Position numbers and translations under genes: made by a program
Assembly: GCF_036046055.1 (NCBI RefSeq)
Contig: NZ_CP107939.1
Coordinates: 2,294,001-2,358,000, forward strand
Length of the DNA stretch: 64,000 nucleotides
Reading direction: 5' to 3'
DNA from: Nocardia sp. NBC_00403
GTDB lineage: Bacteria > Actinomycetota > Actinomycetes > Mycobacteriales > Mycobacteriaceae
The notes under the pieces: generated by a model
What the model saw: the letters and a program-made list of their open reading frames with translations, nothing else
The model's database searches: none
Told to the model about the DNA's origin: nothing
Shown here: positions 36,007-45,769 of the stretch, piece by piece
Layout of the letters: each line of letters begins with the position of its first letter
Numbering within the stretch: position 1 is the first letter of the stretch

Positions 36007-36069
36007 TTGTTGCGCCTGAGCTTTACAGGCGTCAACAATAATTGCAGGCGCGTGTTAATTGCAAGCGCG
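36007..36069. promoter_or_regulatory. Candidate MarR operators between efflux and regulator genes
   Basis: Two structures are visible. At 36007-36038 there is an imperfect palindrome with core CGCCTG-n7-CAGGCG and outer TTGTTG/CAACAA. At 36040-36069 there are two direct copies of AATTGCARGCGCG with starts 17 bases apart. They lie in the divergent promoter region, where MarR proteins usually bind. Function is inferred. Confidence 0.6.
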
Positions 36070-36125
36070 GGCTATTGCGGAATTCGTCTATTCTGGAACT
36101 GCGACCACGACGCAGGAGGAACACC

Positions 36126-36617
36126 ATGACCGCGGATGCCGCTCTGACCGGCCTGGCAGATGGCTGGTACGCACTGTCGCTGCTACACGATCGGATCGAG
36201 GCGCATATCGAGCGCGCCCTGCAAACCGGTCACAATCTGAGCGTGCGCGAGTTCTCACTGCTGGTCGTGCTCAGCCGTCAGCACGACGGGCCCGGGGGCC
36301 ATCTGCGCATGAACCAAGTCGCCGACGCCGTCGTGCTCAGTCAGAGCGCGACCACCCGACTGGTGTCCCGGCTCGAAGATCGCGGCCTGCTCACACGCTA
36401 TCTGTGCGCCGACGACCGCCGCGGCATCTACACCGATGTCACGCCACCGGGCCAGGAACTACTCGAGCAGGCGCGCCCCACCCACGACGCGGCATTGTCG
36501 ACCGCATTGGGTCAAGCCGCCGCCGACCCGGAGCTCGCACCACTGGTCGCCGCTGTGGAGGCTATGAACACCGCGTCGACAGTGGGCCGGACAGTCGGGG
36601 TGTCCAGGCCGGTGTGA
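36126..36617 (+). CDS. MarR-family transcriptional regulator
   Basis: This 163-aa winged-helix regulator contains LSVREFSLLVVLSRQ (about residue 37), the recognition helix region MNQVADAVVLSQSATTRLVS and the wing motif LEDRGLLTRYLCADDRRG, all typical of MarR. AGGAGGAACACC precedes the ATG at 36126. Divergent from the DHA1 exporter gene, it probably controls that gene and itself through the palindromes between them. The inducing ligand is unknown. Confidence 0.93.
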   Translation: MTADAALTGLADGWYALSLLHDRIEAHIERALQTGHNLSVREFSLLVVLSRQHDGPGGHLRMNQVADAVVLSQSATTRLVSRLEDRGLLTRYLCADDRRGIYTDVTPPGQELLEQARPTHDAALSTALGQAAADPELAPLVAAVEAMNTASTVGRTVGVSRPV

Positions 36618-36775
36618 TCAGCAGCTTGCGCGCCGGGCTGCTCGCCGAGTTCCGAGCCGAGTTCGGTAGGCAGGGATGTCGGCCTATCCGGCCGACTCTT
36701 CCTCATCGCTGTGCTCAGTTGGGGCAGTCGACATAGGCAGCCGGGCCTGCTTACTCCACATGAGCGGGTCTCGCG

Positions 36776-37201
36776 CTATTCGACAGTGACGCTGCCGCGC
36801 ATCTGCGGGTGCAATGAGCAGAGATAGCGGTAGTTGCCCGGTGCGGTGAAGGTGTAGCTCCACTCGCCCTTGTCGAAGATGGGGCTGTTCAGGCCCATCG
36901 CCCGGTCGCCGATGCCCTGCACGTTGTGCGGCACGCTGTCGCTGAATTTCCAGGTCACGGTGTCACCGACCTTGACGGTGACCTCGGAGGGGGAGAACTT
37001 CATGTTGTCGGCATCGACGGTCACCGCGGCGGACTTCTTTTCGCCGGGCGCGGTGCTCGACGCGGCGGGCTCGGCCGACCTCGTTGTGGTCACCGTGGCG
37101 GATTTCGGCTCGTCCGAGCCGCAGCCGGACAGCAACATCGTCGCGGCCAGGCCGAGCCCGGCTACGACCTGAGTGGACCTCGCACGGCTGACCATCGGCA
37201 T
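36776..37201 (-). CDS. Cupredoxin-domain lipoprotein
   Basis: This lipoprotein of about 141 aa has lipobox LLSGC and a Thr/Ser/Ala-rich spacer. A plastocyanin-like copper domain follows. Candidate type-1 copper ligands are His in VPHNV and Cys, His and Met in YLCSLHPQM. It probably carries electrons or binds copper at the outer face of the membrane. Three in-frame starts exist (TTG 37210, ATG 37201, ATG 37195); none has a good ribosome-binding site, so I took the first ATG. It stands alone, divergent from nnr. Confidence 0.9.
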   Translation of the reverse strand: MPMVSRARSTQVVAGLGLAATMLLSGCGSDEPKSATVTTTRSAEPAASSTAPGEKKSAAVTVDADNMKFSPSEVTVKVGDTVTWKFSDSVPHNVQGIGDRAMGLNSPIFDKGEWSYTFTAPGNYRYLCSLHPQMRGSVTVE

Positions 37202-37304
37202 GACGGCCAAGCGTAGTCTGCTGACGGTGCGGGCTTACGCAGTGCCTGTGCGGCCGAGCCTGATCAGCAGCAGTGCCCGAGCAACGCAGTGGAGGCGAGC
37301 ATCC

Positions 37305-38792
37305 ATGTCCACCCAGCGGGGATTCTTCACCGCCGACGAAGTGCGGGCGGCCGAAGCCGAACTGTTCACCCGAGTCTCGGACGGCGTACCGATGCAACGC
37401 GCCGCGCACGGCCTGGCGACCGTTGTCGCGGGCGAGTTGCGGGCGCGGACCGGCGGGATCGCCGGGCGGTCGGTGACGCTGCTGGTCGGTTCCGGTGACA
37501 ACGGCGGCGACGCGCTGTGGGCGGGCTCGATGCTGCGTCGTCGCGGAGTTGCCGTCACGGCCGTGTTGCTGAATCCCGAACGGGCACATGCCCGAGGGCT
37601 GGCTGCGCTTCGGAAGGCCGGCGGTCGGGTCCGCGACGCCGGTGGTGCGAGAACGTCGGCGAAGAGTCTGCGCGGCGACGTCGGCGCACCGGATCTGGTG
37701 ATCGATGGCATTGTCGGGATCTCCGGACGTGGTCCGCTGCGTCCGAACGCCGCGGAACTCGTTGCCGCGCTCGACGCGCCGATTGTCGCCGCGGATCTGC
37801 CCAGTGGTGTCGACCCGGACACCGGTGCCGTCACCGGCCCCGCGGTCCGTGCGGATGTCACCGTCGCCTTCGGCGCGTACAAGCCGGTCCATGTGCTCGC
37901 CGCGCCGTACTGCGGGCGAATCGAACTGGTGCCCATCGGTTTACGGCTGCCCGAGCCGAACCTCGCGGCGCTGGATCCGGCGTCGGTCGGTGCGCTCTGG
38001 CCGGTACCGGGACCGCTCGACGACAAGTACACGCAGGGCGTCACGGGCGTCTGCGCGGGCAGCGGCACGTATCCGGGTGCGGCCGTGCTGTGCACCGGCG
38101 CGGCCATCGCCGCGACTTCGGGCATGGTCCGCTACGCCGGAACCGGCTCGGCCGATGTCCTCGCGCATTTCCCGGAAGTGGTTGCCGCCCAGAGCATCGC
38201 AGACACCGGTCGAGTCCAGTCCTGGGTGTTCGGCCCGGGCGCGGGCACCGACACGGACGCACACAAACGACTCGCCGAAGTACTCGCGACCGACCTTCCT
38301 GTCGTCGTCGACGCCGACGGCCTTACCCTGCTCGCCGCCGATCCCGATCTGCTTCGCGGACGCTGCGCACCGACCGTATTGACTCCGCACGCTGGCGAAT
38401 TCGCGCGTCTGACCGGACACGAGGTGGGGCAGGACCGGGTCGCCGCAGTCCGCGAGCTGGCCGATTCCTGGCAGGTCACCGTCCTGCTGAAAGGCCGCGC
38501 TACCCTCGTCGCCGCCCCTGACGCACCAGTGCTCGTCAACGAGGCAGGCGGCTCATGGGCCGCAACTGCGGGCGCGGGCGACGTCCTCTCCGGCATCATC
38601 GGCGCCCTCCTCGCCGCGGGCCGAGACCCGGCCTGGTCCGCCACGGCCGCCGCCCGCGCACACGCCCTGGCCGCCAACCTTGCTGCCCACGAAAACCACC
38701 TCGCCGGAGCTCCCACCTCGGCAACCCCGCTTCTACAGCACGTTCGACCGGCCATCCGCACCCTCCGCACCTTCGCCCTCGGCGAGTACTGA
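37305..38792 (+). CDS. nnr: Bifunctional NAD(P)H-hydrate epimerase / ADP-dependent dehydratase
   Basis: Nnr repairs hydrated NADH and NADPH. The 495-aa product has an N-terminal YjeF-type epimerase domain (about residues 5-215: VGSGDNGGDALWA, ADLPSGVDPDTG). The C-terminal dehydratase of ribokinase fold (about 230-490) has VFGPGAGTD, VVDADGLTLL, LTPHAGEFARLTG and the ATP-site motif AGAGDVLSG. The ATG at 37305 follows GGAGG. The order nnr then alr then the tsa genes is the same as in mycobacteria (Rv3433c, Rv3423c, Rv3422c-Rv3419c by recall). Confidence 0.95.
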   Translation: MSTQRGFFTADEVRAAEAELFTRVSDGVPMQRAAHGLATVVAGELRARTGGIAGRSVTLLVGSGDNGGDALWAGSMLRRRGVAVTAVLLNPERAHARGLAALRKAGGRVRDAGGARTSAKSLRGDVGAPDLVIDGIVGISGRGPLRPNAAELVAALDAPIVAADLPSGVDPDTGAVTGPAVRADVTVAFGAYKPVHVLAAPYCGRIELVPIGLRLPEPNLAALDPASVGALWPVPGPLDDKYTQGVTGVCAGSGTYPGAAVLCTGAAIAATSGMVRYAGTGSADVLAHFPEVVAAQSIADTGRVQSWVFGPGAGTDTDAHKRLAEVLATDLPVVVDADGLTLLAADPDLLRGRCAPTVLTPHAGEFARLTGHEVGQDRVAAVRELADSWQVTVLLKGRATLVAAPDAPVLVNEAGGSWAATAGAGDVLSGIIGALLAAGRDPAWSATAAARAHALAANLAAHENHLAGAPTSATPLLQHVRPAIRTLRTFALGEY

Positions 38793-39169
38793 CTGCTGCG
38801 GAAATCTCGCGGCTACAGCAAGTTCGGCCGCGCCCACACCCGCCCTGCGCTGTGCTCGTCGTGCCCACGAGGTGCGGCGGCAAAGCAGCATCGACGTCGG
38901 ACTCCGACTACTCACATAGCGGCGACCCAGTCCGCCAGTCCCCGATGAGCCGGTGATCATGGGGCAACCCGTACACGCCGATCAGGAACGTTGATCGTGC
39001 GGGTCGTTCACGTGCTGTGCTGGTGACCAAAGTGACACGTGTTATCACCAGAACGCGGGTAATCCACAGCTGGTACGCCGAGAACTCGGCCAGGTGCTCG
39101 ACCGCGGGCTCGCAATGGCACGATCGATGCACACCACGACCGGCAGATGACGCGGAGAGGCGGACAAGC
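38793..39169. other. Intergenic region upstream of alr
   Basis: These 377 bases hold no gene I can support. At 39021-39050 the ends TGGTGA and TCACCA form an inverted repeat, and an ACACGTGT palindrome lies at 39035-39042. Both could be regulator sites for alr, but neither is distinctive. Confidence 0.4.
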
Positions 39170-40297
39170 GTGAATGCGCAAGTGGAGGCGGTTGTCGACC
39201 TGAGTGCCATTGCGCACAACGTGCGGATCCTGCGCGAGCATGCCGGCGATGCCGCGGTAATGGCTGTGGTCAAGGCCGACGGCTACAACCACGGCGCGGT
39301 CGAGGTTGGGCGGGCGGCGCTGGGAGCGGGTGCGGCCGAACTCGGTGTCACAACGATCGATGAGGCCCTTCAACTCCGTGCGGCGGGCATCACCGCGCCG
39401 ATTCTGTGCTGGCTCAACAACTCCGACGCCGACTTCGGCGCCGCCGTCGCCGCCGATATCGAGCTCGGTGTCTCATCGCTCGCGCATTTGCGGGCAGTCG
39501 AGGCCGCGGCGCGTGCCACCGGTCGGACGGCAACCGCGACGGTGAAGGTCGACACCGGTCTCAACCGCAACGGCGTCTCGGCGCTCGAATACCCACGGGT
39601 GCTCGCGGCGCTGCGCGAGCTTGTCGACGAGCAGGTGGTGCGCTTCCGGGCGATCTTCTCCCACCTCGCGCACGCCGACGAGCCACAGCATCCGATGATC
39701 GATGTGCAGCGCGACCGCTTCCTGGAGGCGATCGCGACCGCCAAAGAACACGGCTTGGAACCGGAACTGGTGCATCTGGCGAACTCGGCCGCCGCGCTGA
39801 CCCGACCGGACCTGGTTTTCGACATGGTGCGCCCCGGCATCGCGGTGTACGGCCTATCGCCGGTACCGGAGATCTCCGATTTCGGGTTGCGCCCCGCGAT
39901 GACCTTCCAGGCCAGGGTCGCCCTGGTGAAACAGGTCGCCGCGGGTGAGGGCGTCTCCTACGGGCACGAGTGGGTCGCGCCGCAGGACACCACCGTCGCG
40001 CTCATCCCGGCCGGCTACGCCGACGGTGTGTTCCGCAACCTCGGCGGCCGTTTCGCGGTCGCGCTCGGGGGCGCGCAATACCCCAATGTCGGGCGGGTCT
40101 GTATGGACCAGATCGTCGTCGACCTGGGGGACAACGCGGCGGGTGTCGCGGAGGGCGACACCGCCGTCCTGTTCGGAGCGGGCCAGGACGAACCCCACGC
40201 ACAGGACTGGGCGGACGTGCTCGGCACCATCCACTACGAGATCGTGTGCTCCCCGCGCGGTCGCGTGGTCCGGCGACACGTCGGCGGCCTCGGATGA
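39170..40297 (+). CDS. alr: Alanine racemase
   Basis: Alr makes D-alanine for peptidoglycan. The 375-aa product has the PLP lysine Lys35 in [11 protein letters not shown], the TIM-barrel region and the second catalytic Tyr in GVSYGHEW. The C-terminal domain has [15 protein letters not shown] 39170 follows GGAGAGG, and translation from here gives the standard N-terminus [10 protein letters not shown]. Its stop codon overlaps the next gene (ATGA), so the hydrolase and tsaE are co-transcribed. Confidence 0.97.
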   Translation: MNAQVEAVVDLSAIAHNVRILREHAGDAAVMAVVKADGYNHGAVEVGRAALGAGAAELGVTTIDEALQLRAAGITAPILCWLNNSDADFGAAVAADIELGVSSLAHLRAVEAAARATGRTATATVKVDTGLNRNGVSALEYPRVLAALRELVDEQVVRFRAIFSHLAHADEPQHPMIDVQRDRFLEAIATAKEHGLEPELVHLANSAAALTRPDLVFDMVRPGIAVYGLSPVPEISDFGLRPAMTFQARVALVKQVAAGEGVSYGHEWVAPQDTTVALIPAGYADGVFRNLGGRFAVALGGAQYPNVGRVCMDQIVVDLGDNAAGVAEGDTAVLFGAGQDEPHAQDWADVLGTIHYEIVCSPRGRVVRRHVGGLG

Positions 40298-41394
40298 GAC
40301 AGCAGAAGCCGGCGGGCCATCGCATCACCGTGCTGCGTGGCGGGCTGGCGACCGCGGGCGTCGTCGGCGCCCTCGCCGGTACGCACGCTCTGCGCAGAAT
40401 GGGCGCCAGAGTGCTCTGGCCCGCGCGCCGCGATGAATACCGAGACGAGAACTTCGCGCTGTTCGACGACGACCGCTCCGGCGCCGTGCTCACCGAGGAC
40501 AGCGTGCGGCTGGCCACTCGCGAATGCGGTCCCGCGGACGCACCGGTCACCGTGATCTTCGTGCACGGCTTCTGCAACACCATGGAGTCCTTCCACTTCC
40601 AGCGTCGCGATCTGGAAAAGCGTTGGAGCGCAAGGGCCCGGCTGGTGTTCTTCGATCTGCGCGGGCACGGCGGCTCCGGCACCCCGACCACCGAGAGCTG
40701 CACCGTCGCCCAGCTCGGCCGCGATCTGGCCGCGGTCATCGAGGCCTGCGTGTCGACCGGTCCCGTCATATTGGTCGGCCATTCACTCGGCGGGATGGCG
40801 ATACTCGCCGCGGCCGCGCAGTTCCCGGAGCTGTTCGCGGCGCGGGTGATCGGCATCGGGCTGCTGTCCACCGCTGCGGCGGAGGTTACCTCCGCAGGCA
40901 TCGCCCAACTTCTGCGCCACCCGGCCGTCGACGGATTTCGATTCGCCGTGCACACCGCGCCCGCGCTGGTCCAGGCGGGCCGCGCCACCACGCGGCACGT
41001 GATCGCCCCGATCCTGCACGTCAGCTCGTATCACGGGCCGGTGAGCTCGACGCTGTCGCGGTTCACCACGATGATGATCGACCGGACCCCGGTCGAGACG
41101 ATCGTGAAATTCCTGAAAGCGATCGAGCTGCACGACGAATCGGCGGCCCTGCCCACGCTGGCGCACCTACCGGTGCTGGTGCTGGGCGGCGCCCACGATC
41201 TGGTGATCCCGTTCCGCAATTCCCGTGCCTTGGCCGCGGCGCTGCCCAATAGTGAACTCGTCCGGCTGGATGACGCCGCGCACATGGCGCACCTGCAATA
41301 CCCGGATATCGTCAACGCCGCACTCGACCGGCTGCTCATGCGCGCCGGTGCTATCGAACAAACCGCAACCGAATCGGAGGTCCTCGGTGGCTGA
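40294..41394 (+). CDS. Alpha/beta hydrolase between alr and tsaE
   Basis: This 366-aa protein has an N-terminal hydrophobic segment (about residues 15-35), likely a membrane anchor. The alpha/beta hydrolase domain that follows shows the oxyanion motif [10 protein letters not shown], the nucleophile elbow GHSLGG, the acid region [10 protein letters not shown] and the catalytic His in [10 protein letters not shown]. All triad residues are in place, so it should be an active esterase or lipase. A hydrolase in this slot is common in actinobacteria. It overlaps alr by 4 bases and tsaE by 8, so all three are translated together. Substrate is unknown. Confidence 0.9.
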   Translation: MRQQKPAGHRITVLRGGLATAGVVGALAGTHALRRMGARVLWPARRDEYRDENFALFDDDRSGAVLTEDSVRLATRECGPADAPVTVIFVHGFCNTMESFHFQRRDLEKRWSARARLVFFDLRGHGGSGTPTTESCTVAQLGRDLAAVIEACVSTGPVILVGHSLGGMAILAAAAQFPELFAARVIGIGLLSTAAAEVTSAGIAQLLRHPAVDGFRFAVHTAPALVQAGRATTRHVIAPILHVSSYHGPVSSTLSRFTTMMIDRTPVETIVKFLKAIELHDESAALPTLAHLPVLVLGGAHDLVIPFRNSRALAAALPNSELVRLDDAAHMAHLQYPDIVNAALDRLLMRAGAIEQTATESEVLGG

Positions 41395-41839
41395 ACGGCA
41401 ACAGCGCGTCTTGCCCACCGTCGCTGACACCGAGGCATTCGGCCGCGAACTCGCGGCCCAACTCGGTGCAGGCGATCTGGTGGTGCTGGACGGTCCGCTC
41501 GGTGCGGGCAAGACGGCGCTGACCCGTGGCATCGCCGCCGGACTCGGCGTGCAGGGCCGAGTCAGTTCACCGACCTTCATCATCGCGAGGCAACACCGGG
41601 CCGGGCAGCGTGAAGGTGCCACGCCGGTGCCGCTGGTGCACGTGGACGCATATCGGCTCGGCGGCGACCTGGACGAGCTCGACGCCCTCGACCTCGACAC
41701 GGATCTGCATCAGGCGGTCGTCGTGGTGGAGTGGGGCAGTGGTGTCGTGGAACACTTGGCCGAGCATCACCTGTATGTGTTGCTGTCGCGCGAACCGGAT
41801 TCCGAGGTGCGTACGGCGATCTGGGAATGGGTGCACTGA
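41387..41839 (+). CDS. tsaE: tRNA t6A synthesis ATPase TsaE
   Basis: TsaE works with TsaB and TsaD in making threonylcarbamoyl-adenosine at A37 of tRNAs. The 150-aa P-loop protein has Walker A DGPLGAGKTALTRG, SSPTFIIARQH and HVDAYRLGGDLDEL. GTG 41387 follows GGAGG and lies inside the end of the hydrolase gene. The tsaB gene follows after 77 bases, with a possible promoter of its own. Confidence 0.95.
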   Translation: MAERQQRVLPTVADTEAFGRELAAQLGAGDLVVLDGPLGAGKTALTRGIAAGLGVQGRVSSPTFIIARQHRAGQREGATPVPLVHVDAYRLGGDLDELDALDLDTDLHQAVVVVEWGSGVVEHLAEHHLYVLLSREPDSEVRTAIWEWVH

Positions 41840-41916
41840 TACGTGGCCGCAGCCCAGGTTGCTCTCGAGTAGCTCCGCACCGGCCGCACCTACCAACCGG
41901 TATCGTTAGGTCAATC

Positions 41917-42633
41917 ATGCTTGTACTAGCCGTCGACACCGCGACACCTGCCGTTACAGCGGGATTGGTGGAACTGGAGCAGGTCGCCGCTAGCGACTTG
42001 TCGCAGGTCGCTCGAAACAACACTGCCGCTGGGGTACGCACCCTCGCCTCCCGGGTGCGGGTCGATCCCCGCGCGCACGCCGAGGTGCTCACGCCGCAGA
42101 TCCTCGAATGTCTCACCGAGGCAGGCCGTTCCAGGGCCGATATTGCCGCCGTGGTGGTCGGCATCGGCCCCGGTCCGTTCACCGGACTACGAGTCGGAAT
42201 GGCAACTGCCGCCGCATTCGGTGACGCGCTGGGGCTGCCCGTGTACGGGGTGTGCAGCCTCGACGCGATCGCCGCCGACGCCGCGGCCGACCTCACACCG
42301 GACAGTGAGCTGCTCGTCGTCACCGACGCGCGCCGCCGCGAGGTGTATTGGGCGCGCTACCGCGACGGTGTGCGCATCGCCGGACCCGATGTGAGCAAGC
42401 CGGGCGATCTGGATGCGGCGCACGCCACAGTGATTGCCGGATCCGCCTCCCATGTCGACTTCTTCGATCTGCCGGTGCTGCCGGTGGAGACCCCCTCCCC
42501 GGCCGGGCTGGTGCAGGCGGCGGCTGCCGAGTTGCTCGGGCATATTGTGCCGGAACCGTTGGTCCCGCTGTATCTACGCAGGCCGGACGCGGTCGAACGC
42601 AGCTACCGCACGCTCGACCGGACGGGAGCGTGA
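41917..42633 (+). CDS. tsaB: tRNA t6A synthesis protein TsaB
   Basis: TsaB is the inactive ASKHA-fold partner that activates TsaD. The 238-aa product starts MLVLAVDTATPAVTAGLV and contains IGPGPFTGLRVGMA and DARRREVYWARY. The ATG at 41917 has no clear ribosome-binding site, while TATCGT and TTAGGT hexamers lie within 20 bases upstream, so a leaderless transcript is possible. It overlaps rimI by one base or more (GTGATGATG at the junction). Confidence 0.95.
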   Translation: MLVLAVDTATPAVTAGLVELEQVAASDLSQVARNNTAAGVRTLASRVRVDPRAHAEVLTPQILECLTEAGRSRADIAAVVVGIGPGPFTGLRVGMATAAAFGDALGLPVYGVCSLDAIAADAAADLTPDSELLVVTDARRREVYWARYRDGVRIAGPDVSKPGDLDAAHATVIAGSASHVDFFDLPVLPVETPSPAGLVQAAAAELLGHIVPEPLVPLYLRRPDAVERSYRTLDRTGA

Positions 42634-43148
42634 TGATGCTGTCGATCCGAATCGAACCGATGGACGGGGCCGACATCGAGCGTTGTGTCGAACTCGAACA
42701 ACTGCTGTTCCCCGAAGACGACCCGTGGCAGGCGGTGTCGTTTCGGTCCGAGCTGGCCGCACCACACAACCGGTACATCGTCGCCCGCGACGACGACGGG
42801 CGAATGGTCGGCTACGCGGGCGTCGCACTGCTCGGTGATGAGGAACACCCCGAGGCCGAGGTGCACACCATCGGCGTCGACCCGCACTGCCATCGCGCGG
42901 GTATCGGCACCGTGCTGCTCGAAGCGTTGCTCGCCGAGGCGGGCAAGCGCGGCGGACCGGTATTTCTCGAAGTGCGCACCGACAACGCCCCTGCGATCGC
43001 GATGTACGCCAAGCATGGCTTCCACATCATCGGACTGCGCAAGAACTACTACCACCCGAGCGGTGCCGACGCCTACACCATGCGCAGGCCCGCGCTGACC
43101 GGCGTGGGTGCGGCCTGGGACATGGCTCGCGGGGAGGTGCTGTCGTGA
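42633..43148 (+). CDS. rimI: Ribosomal S18 alanine N-acetyltransferase
   Basis: RimI acetylates the N-terminus of ribosomal protein S18. The 171-aa GNAT protein shows the acetyl-CoA loop [30 protein letters not shown] and [14 protein letters not shown]. Three starts overlap at the tsaB stop (GTG 42630, ATG 42633, ATG 42636); I took the first ATG. The stop overlaps tsaD by 4 bases. The tsaB-rimI-tsaD order is conserved in actinobacteria. Confidence 0.94.
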   Translation: MMLSIRIEPMDGADIERCVELEQLLFPEDDPWQAVSFRSELAAPHNRYIVARDDDGRMVGYAGVALLGDEEHPEAEVHTIGVDPHCHRAGIGTVLLEALLAEAGKRGGPVFLEVRTDNAPAIAMYAKHGFHIIGLRKNYYHPSGADAYTMRRPALTGVGAAWDMARGEVLS

Positions 43149-44188
43149 TCGTCATGGGCGTCGAAAGCTCTTGTGACGAAACCGGAGTCGGCATCGTGCG
43201 CTGGCACGACGACGGCACCTGTGAGCTGCTCGCCGACGAGGTCGCCTCCAGTGTCGAGCAGCATGCCCGATTCGGCGGCGTCGTCCCCGAGATCGCCTCG
43301 CGCGCGCACCTGGAGGCCATCGTGCCCGCCATGCGCAGGGCGCTCGCGGCCGCGGACATCGCCAAGCCCGACGCGCTTGCAGTGACCATCGGGCCGGGCC
43401 TCGCCGGTGCCCTACTGGTCGGCGCGGCCGCCGCGAAAGCCTATGCGGCAGCGTGGGATGTGCCGTTCTACGCTTTGAACCACCTCGGCGGACATGTCGC
43501 GGTCGACACGCTGGAACACGGATCGATGCCGCCGTGCGTCGCGCTGCTGGTGTCGGGCGGGCACACTCATCTGCTGCACGTCACCGATCTGGCCGAGCCG
43601 ATCGTCGAGCTGGGCAGCACCATCGACGACGCAGCAGGAGAGGCGTTCGACAAGGTCGCCCGGCTGCTCGGGCTCGGTTTCCCCGGCGGCCCCGCGCTCG
43701 ACGCGGTGGCGGCCAGCGGCGACCCGAAGGCGATCGCGTTCCCGCGTGGCATGACGGGTCCGCGCGATGCGCGCTACGACTTCTCCTTCTCCGGTGTGAA
43801 AACTGCCGTCGCCCGCTATGTGGAGGCAGCCCAGCGCAATGGTTTCACCGCGGCCGAACTGCCGATTCCCGATATCGCGGCGTCCTTCCAGGAGTCGGTC
43901 GCCGACGTGCTCACCATGAAGGCGGTGCGTGCGGCCCAGGATGTCGGCGTCGACACGCTGGTCCTCGGTGGCGGCGCGACCGCCAACTCCCGAATCCGTT
44001 CCCTCGCCGAGGAGCGTTGCGCGGCAGCAGGATTGACGCTTCGGGTGCCGAAACCCCGGCTGTGCACCGATAACGGCGTGATGATCGCGGCGCTCGGCGC
44101 CCACGTGATCGCGGGCGGCGCGAAGCCGTCACCGCTGACGGTGGCGACGGACCCCGGCCTGCCGGTGTCGGTCAGCCAGGTCGGCTGA
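43145..44188 (+). CDS. tsaD: tRNA N6-threonylcarbamoyladenosine transferase TsaD
   Basis: TsaD transfers threonylcarbamoyl to A37 of ANN-decoding tRNAs. The 347-aa product begins [16 protein letters not shown]. The metal-binding His113 and His117 are in NHLGGHVAV, and the ASKHA nucleotide loops are [16 protein letters not shown] and [11 protein letters not shown]. It starts at GTG inside the rimI stop and ends the alr-to-tsaD gene run. The convergent Hsp70-like gene stops 19 bases beyond. Confidence 0.97.
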   Translation: MIVMGVESSCDETGVGIVRWHDDGTCELLADEVASSVEQHARFGGVVPEIASRAHLEAIVPAMRRALAAADIAKPDALAVTIGPGLAGALLVGAAAAKAYAAAWDVPFYALNHLGGHVAVDTLEHGSMPPCVALLVSGGHTHLLHVTDLAEPIVELGSTIDDAAGEAFDKVARLLGLGFPGGPALDAVAASGDPKAIAFPRGMTGPRDARYDFSFSGVKTAVARYVEAAQRNGFTAAELPIPDIAASFQESVADVLTMKAVRAAQDVGVDTLVLGGGATANSRIRSLAEERCAAAGLTLRVPKPRLCTDNGVMIAALGAHVIAGGAKPSPLTVATDPGLPVSVSQVG

Positions 44189-44206
44189 CTGCGGCGGCGG
44201 ATCCGG

Positions 44207-45769
44207 CTAGCGCGCTGGAACCAATTGTTGCGGTGAGTTACCGCCGGCAGAACCGGAATTCGCTCGCGGCAGCAGCGGAACCCGCGATTTCGCTGGTTCC
44301 TGGGTCGATGCCGGAGGCGGTGGGGTGGGCGCGGTAGACGGGGCCGCAGTCTCTTCTCCCGGCTGGCTGTGTTCCGCCGGGTTCGAGGAGGACCCTGCCG
44401 GTGGGGCCAGCGGGTTGCCGAACAATGGGCCGAGCAGCTCCGGGAACGGGATCGGCGGCAGGTTCGGATCGGGACGCAGCGTGGGCTGCGTCGGCGTGGT
44501 GCTCGCGGGTGTCGGTGTGGTGCTCACTCGCGTGGTCGGCTGGCCGCGGTCCTGGGTGATGGACGGGAGACTGCTGCCGCTCGGCCGGTTCGTGCTCTCT
44601 CGAATTTGCCCGGTCGGTGTCGGCGGAACCGGCGCCGATGCCGACGGCATCTGGGTGCTGCTGGTGGTGCCCGCGGGGGAGACGTCGTCGCCAGAGGTCG
44701 GTGCGAAGGTCTTCACGCCATAGCCGATGATCAGTCCGACCACCACGATGGCCCCGGCCACTGTGCCGACCACCTTGGTGAAGGTGCCGACCGGCGCGTC
44801 GGAGGTGAGCGCGTTGACCGGGAACACCGCGGGCTGTGCCGCGTCGGCGACCAACGCGGCGCCCTTGGCGATCACCGCCTCCGGTTCGGGGACCGTGTGC
44901 ACGGGGATATCGAATTCATTGCAGAGCGTGGACACCACGGCGGGGATATTGGCCCCGCCACCGATCACCGTGACCGCCTGCGGGAACGTGGGCGCCCGCG
45001 CGAAGACCGCCGCGGCGTACACGCCGATCTCGCGCAGCAGATCAGCGATCAGCTCCTCGAAATCGGCTCGTGTCAGCTTGAGTGGCTGCCCGGCGACATG
45101 GTCGATGGTCACGGCAGGCGTGATGGACAGATGTTCCTTGGCGGCGCGGCCGCGATTGGTCAGCATGCCGCGGTTCGGGCGGGTGCCGCGCCGGGCGTAG
45201 TGCAGGTCGACCAGATGGTGGTAGATGAGTTCGTCGACGGCGTTGCCGCTGATCGCCGTGGTGCGCTCGCTGCGGAGCACGGTGCCGTCGGCCTGGTCGG
45301 CGACGGTGACGGTGAGACCGGACGCGCCGAGGTCGATGACGGCGACAGTTTCGTAGCGTTCCAGCAGACCGGTGTGGCGCAGGTAGGTCAGCGCTGCTGT
45401 GCTCTCCGGGATCAGCCGCAGGTCGCGCTGCTTGCCGGTCGCCGCGCGGATCAGTTGGGCCTGTTCCTTGCTGCGATAGGCGACCGCGACACTGGTCGGC
45501 GGCCGGCTGGAGGCCGATTCCAGCCCGATCGAGTGTGCGCCGGCGAACCGTGCGCCCACCGGGTGCACAACGTCGCGTGGTAGCTGCGTGGTCGGTAGCT
45601 GGGTCGTCATGAGCTCGATCGAGGACGCCACCAGATCGCCGAGATCGGAGTGGGCCGCGTCGGCGGAAACGACGCGGTAGTCGAAATTCTGGGCGCCGTT
45701 GGACGCGGTCGCGACCAGCGCCGAGCAAACGACCTCGTTCCCGGCGGAGATGCCGAGTGATGTTCGCAT
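44207..45769 (-). CDS. Hsp70-like membrane protein with Pro-rich exported tail
   Basis: This 520-aa protein has an N-terminal Hsp70/actin-fold domain (about residues 1-330). It begins RTSLGISAGNEVV, has AVIDLGASGLTVTVAD as phosphate loop 2 and VIGGGANIPAVVSTL as the adenosine motif, so it may still bind nucleotide. A transmembrane helix lies at about 343-362. The last about 155 residues are Pro/Ser/Thr-rich and should be outside. The usual Hsp70 substrate domain is absent. AGGGAGGTGAC precedes the ATG at 45769. It lies upstream of, and divergent from, the groES promoter, though 670 bases away. Its plan is like that of the protein at 22227-23981. Function is unknown. Confidence 0.82.
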   Translation of the reverse strand: MRTSLGISAGNEVVCSALVATASNGAQNFDYRVVSADAAHSDLGDLVASSIELMTTQLPTTQLPRDVVHPVGARFAGAHSIGLESASSRPPTSVAVAYRSKEQAQLIRAATGKQRDLRLIPESTAALTYLRHTGLLERYETVAVIDLGASGLTVTVADQADGTVLRSERTTAISGNAVDELIYHHLVDLHYARRGTRPNRGMLTNRGRAAKEHLSITPAVTIDHVAGQPLKLTRADFEELIADLLREIGVYAAAVFARAPTFPQAVTVIGGGANIPAVVSTLCNEFDIPVHTVPEPEAVIAKGAALVADAAQPAVFPVNALTSDAPVGTFTKVVGTVAGAIVVVGLIIGYGVKTFAPTSGDDVSPAGTTSSTQMPSASAPVPPTPTGQIRESTNRPSGSSLPSITQDRGQPTTRVSTTPTPASTTPTQPTLRPDPNLPPIPFPELLGPLFGNPLAPPAGSSSNPAEHSQPGEETAAPSTAPTPPPPASTQEPAKSRVPLLPRANSGSAGGNSPQQLVPAR

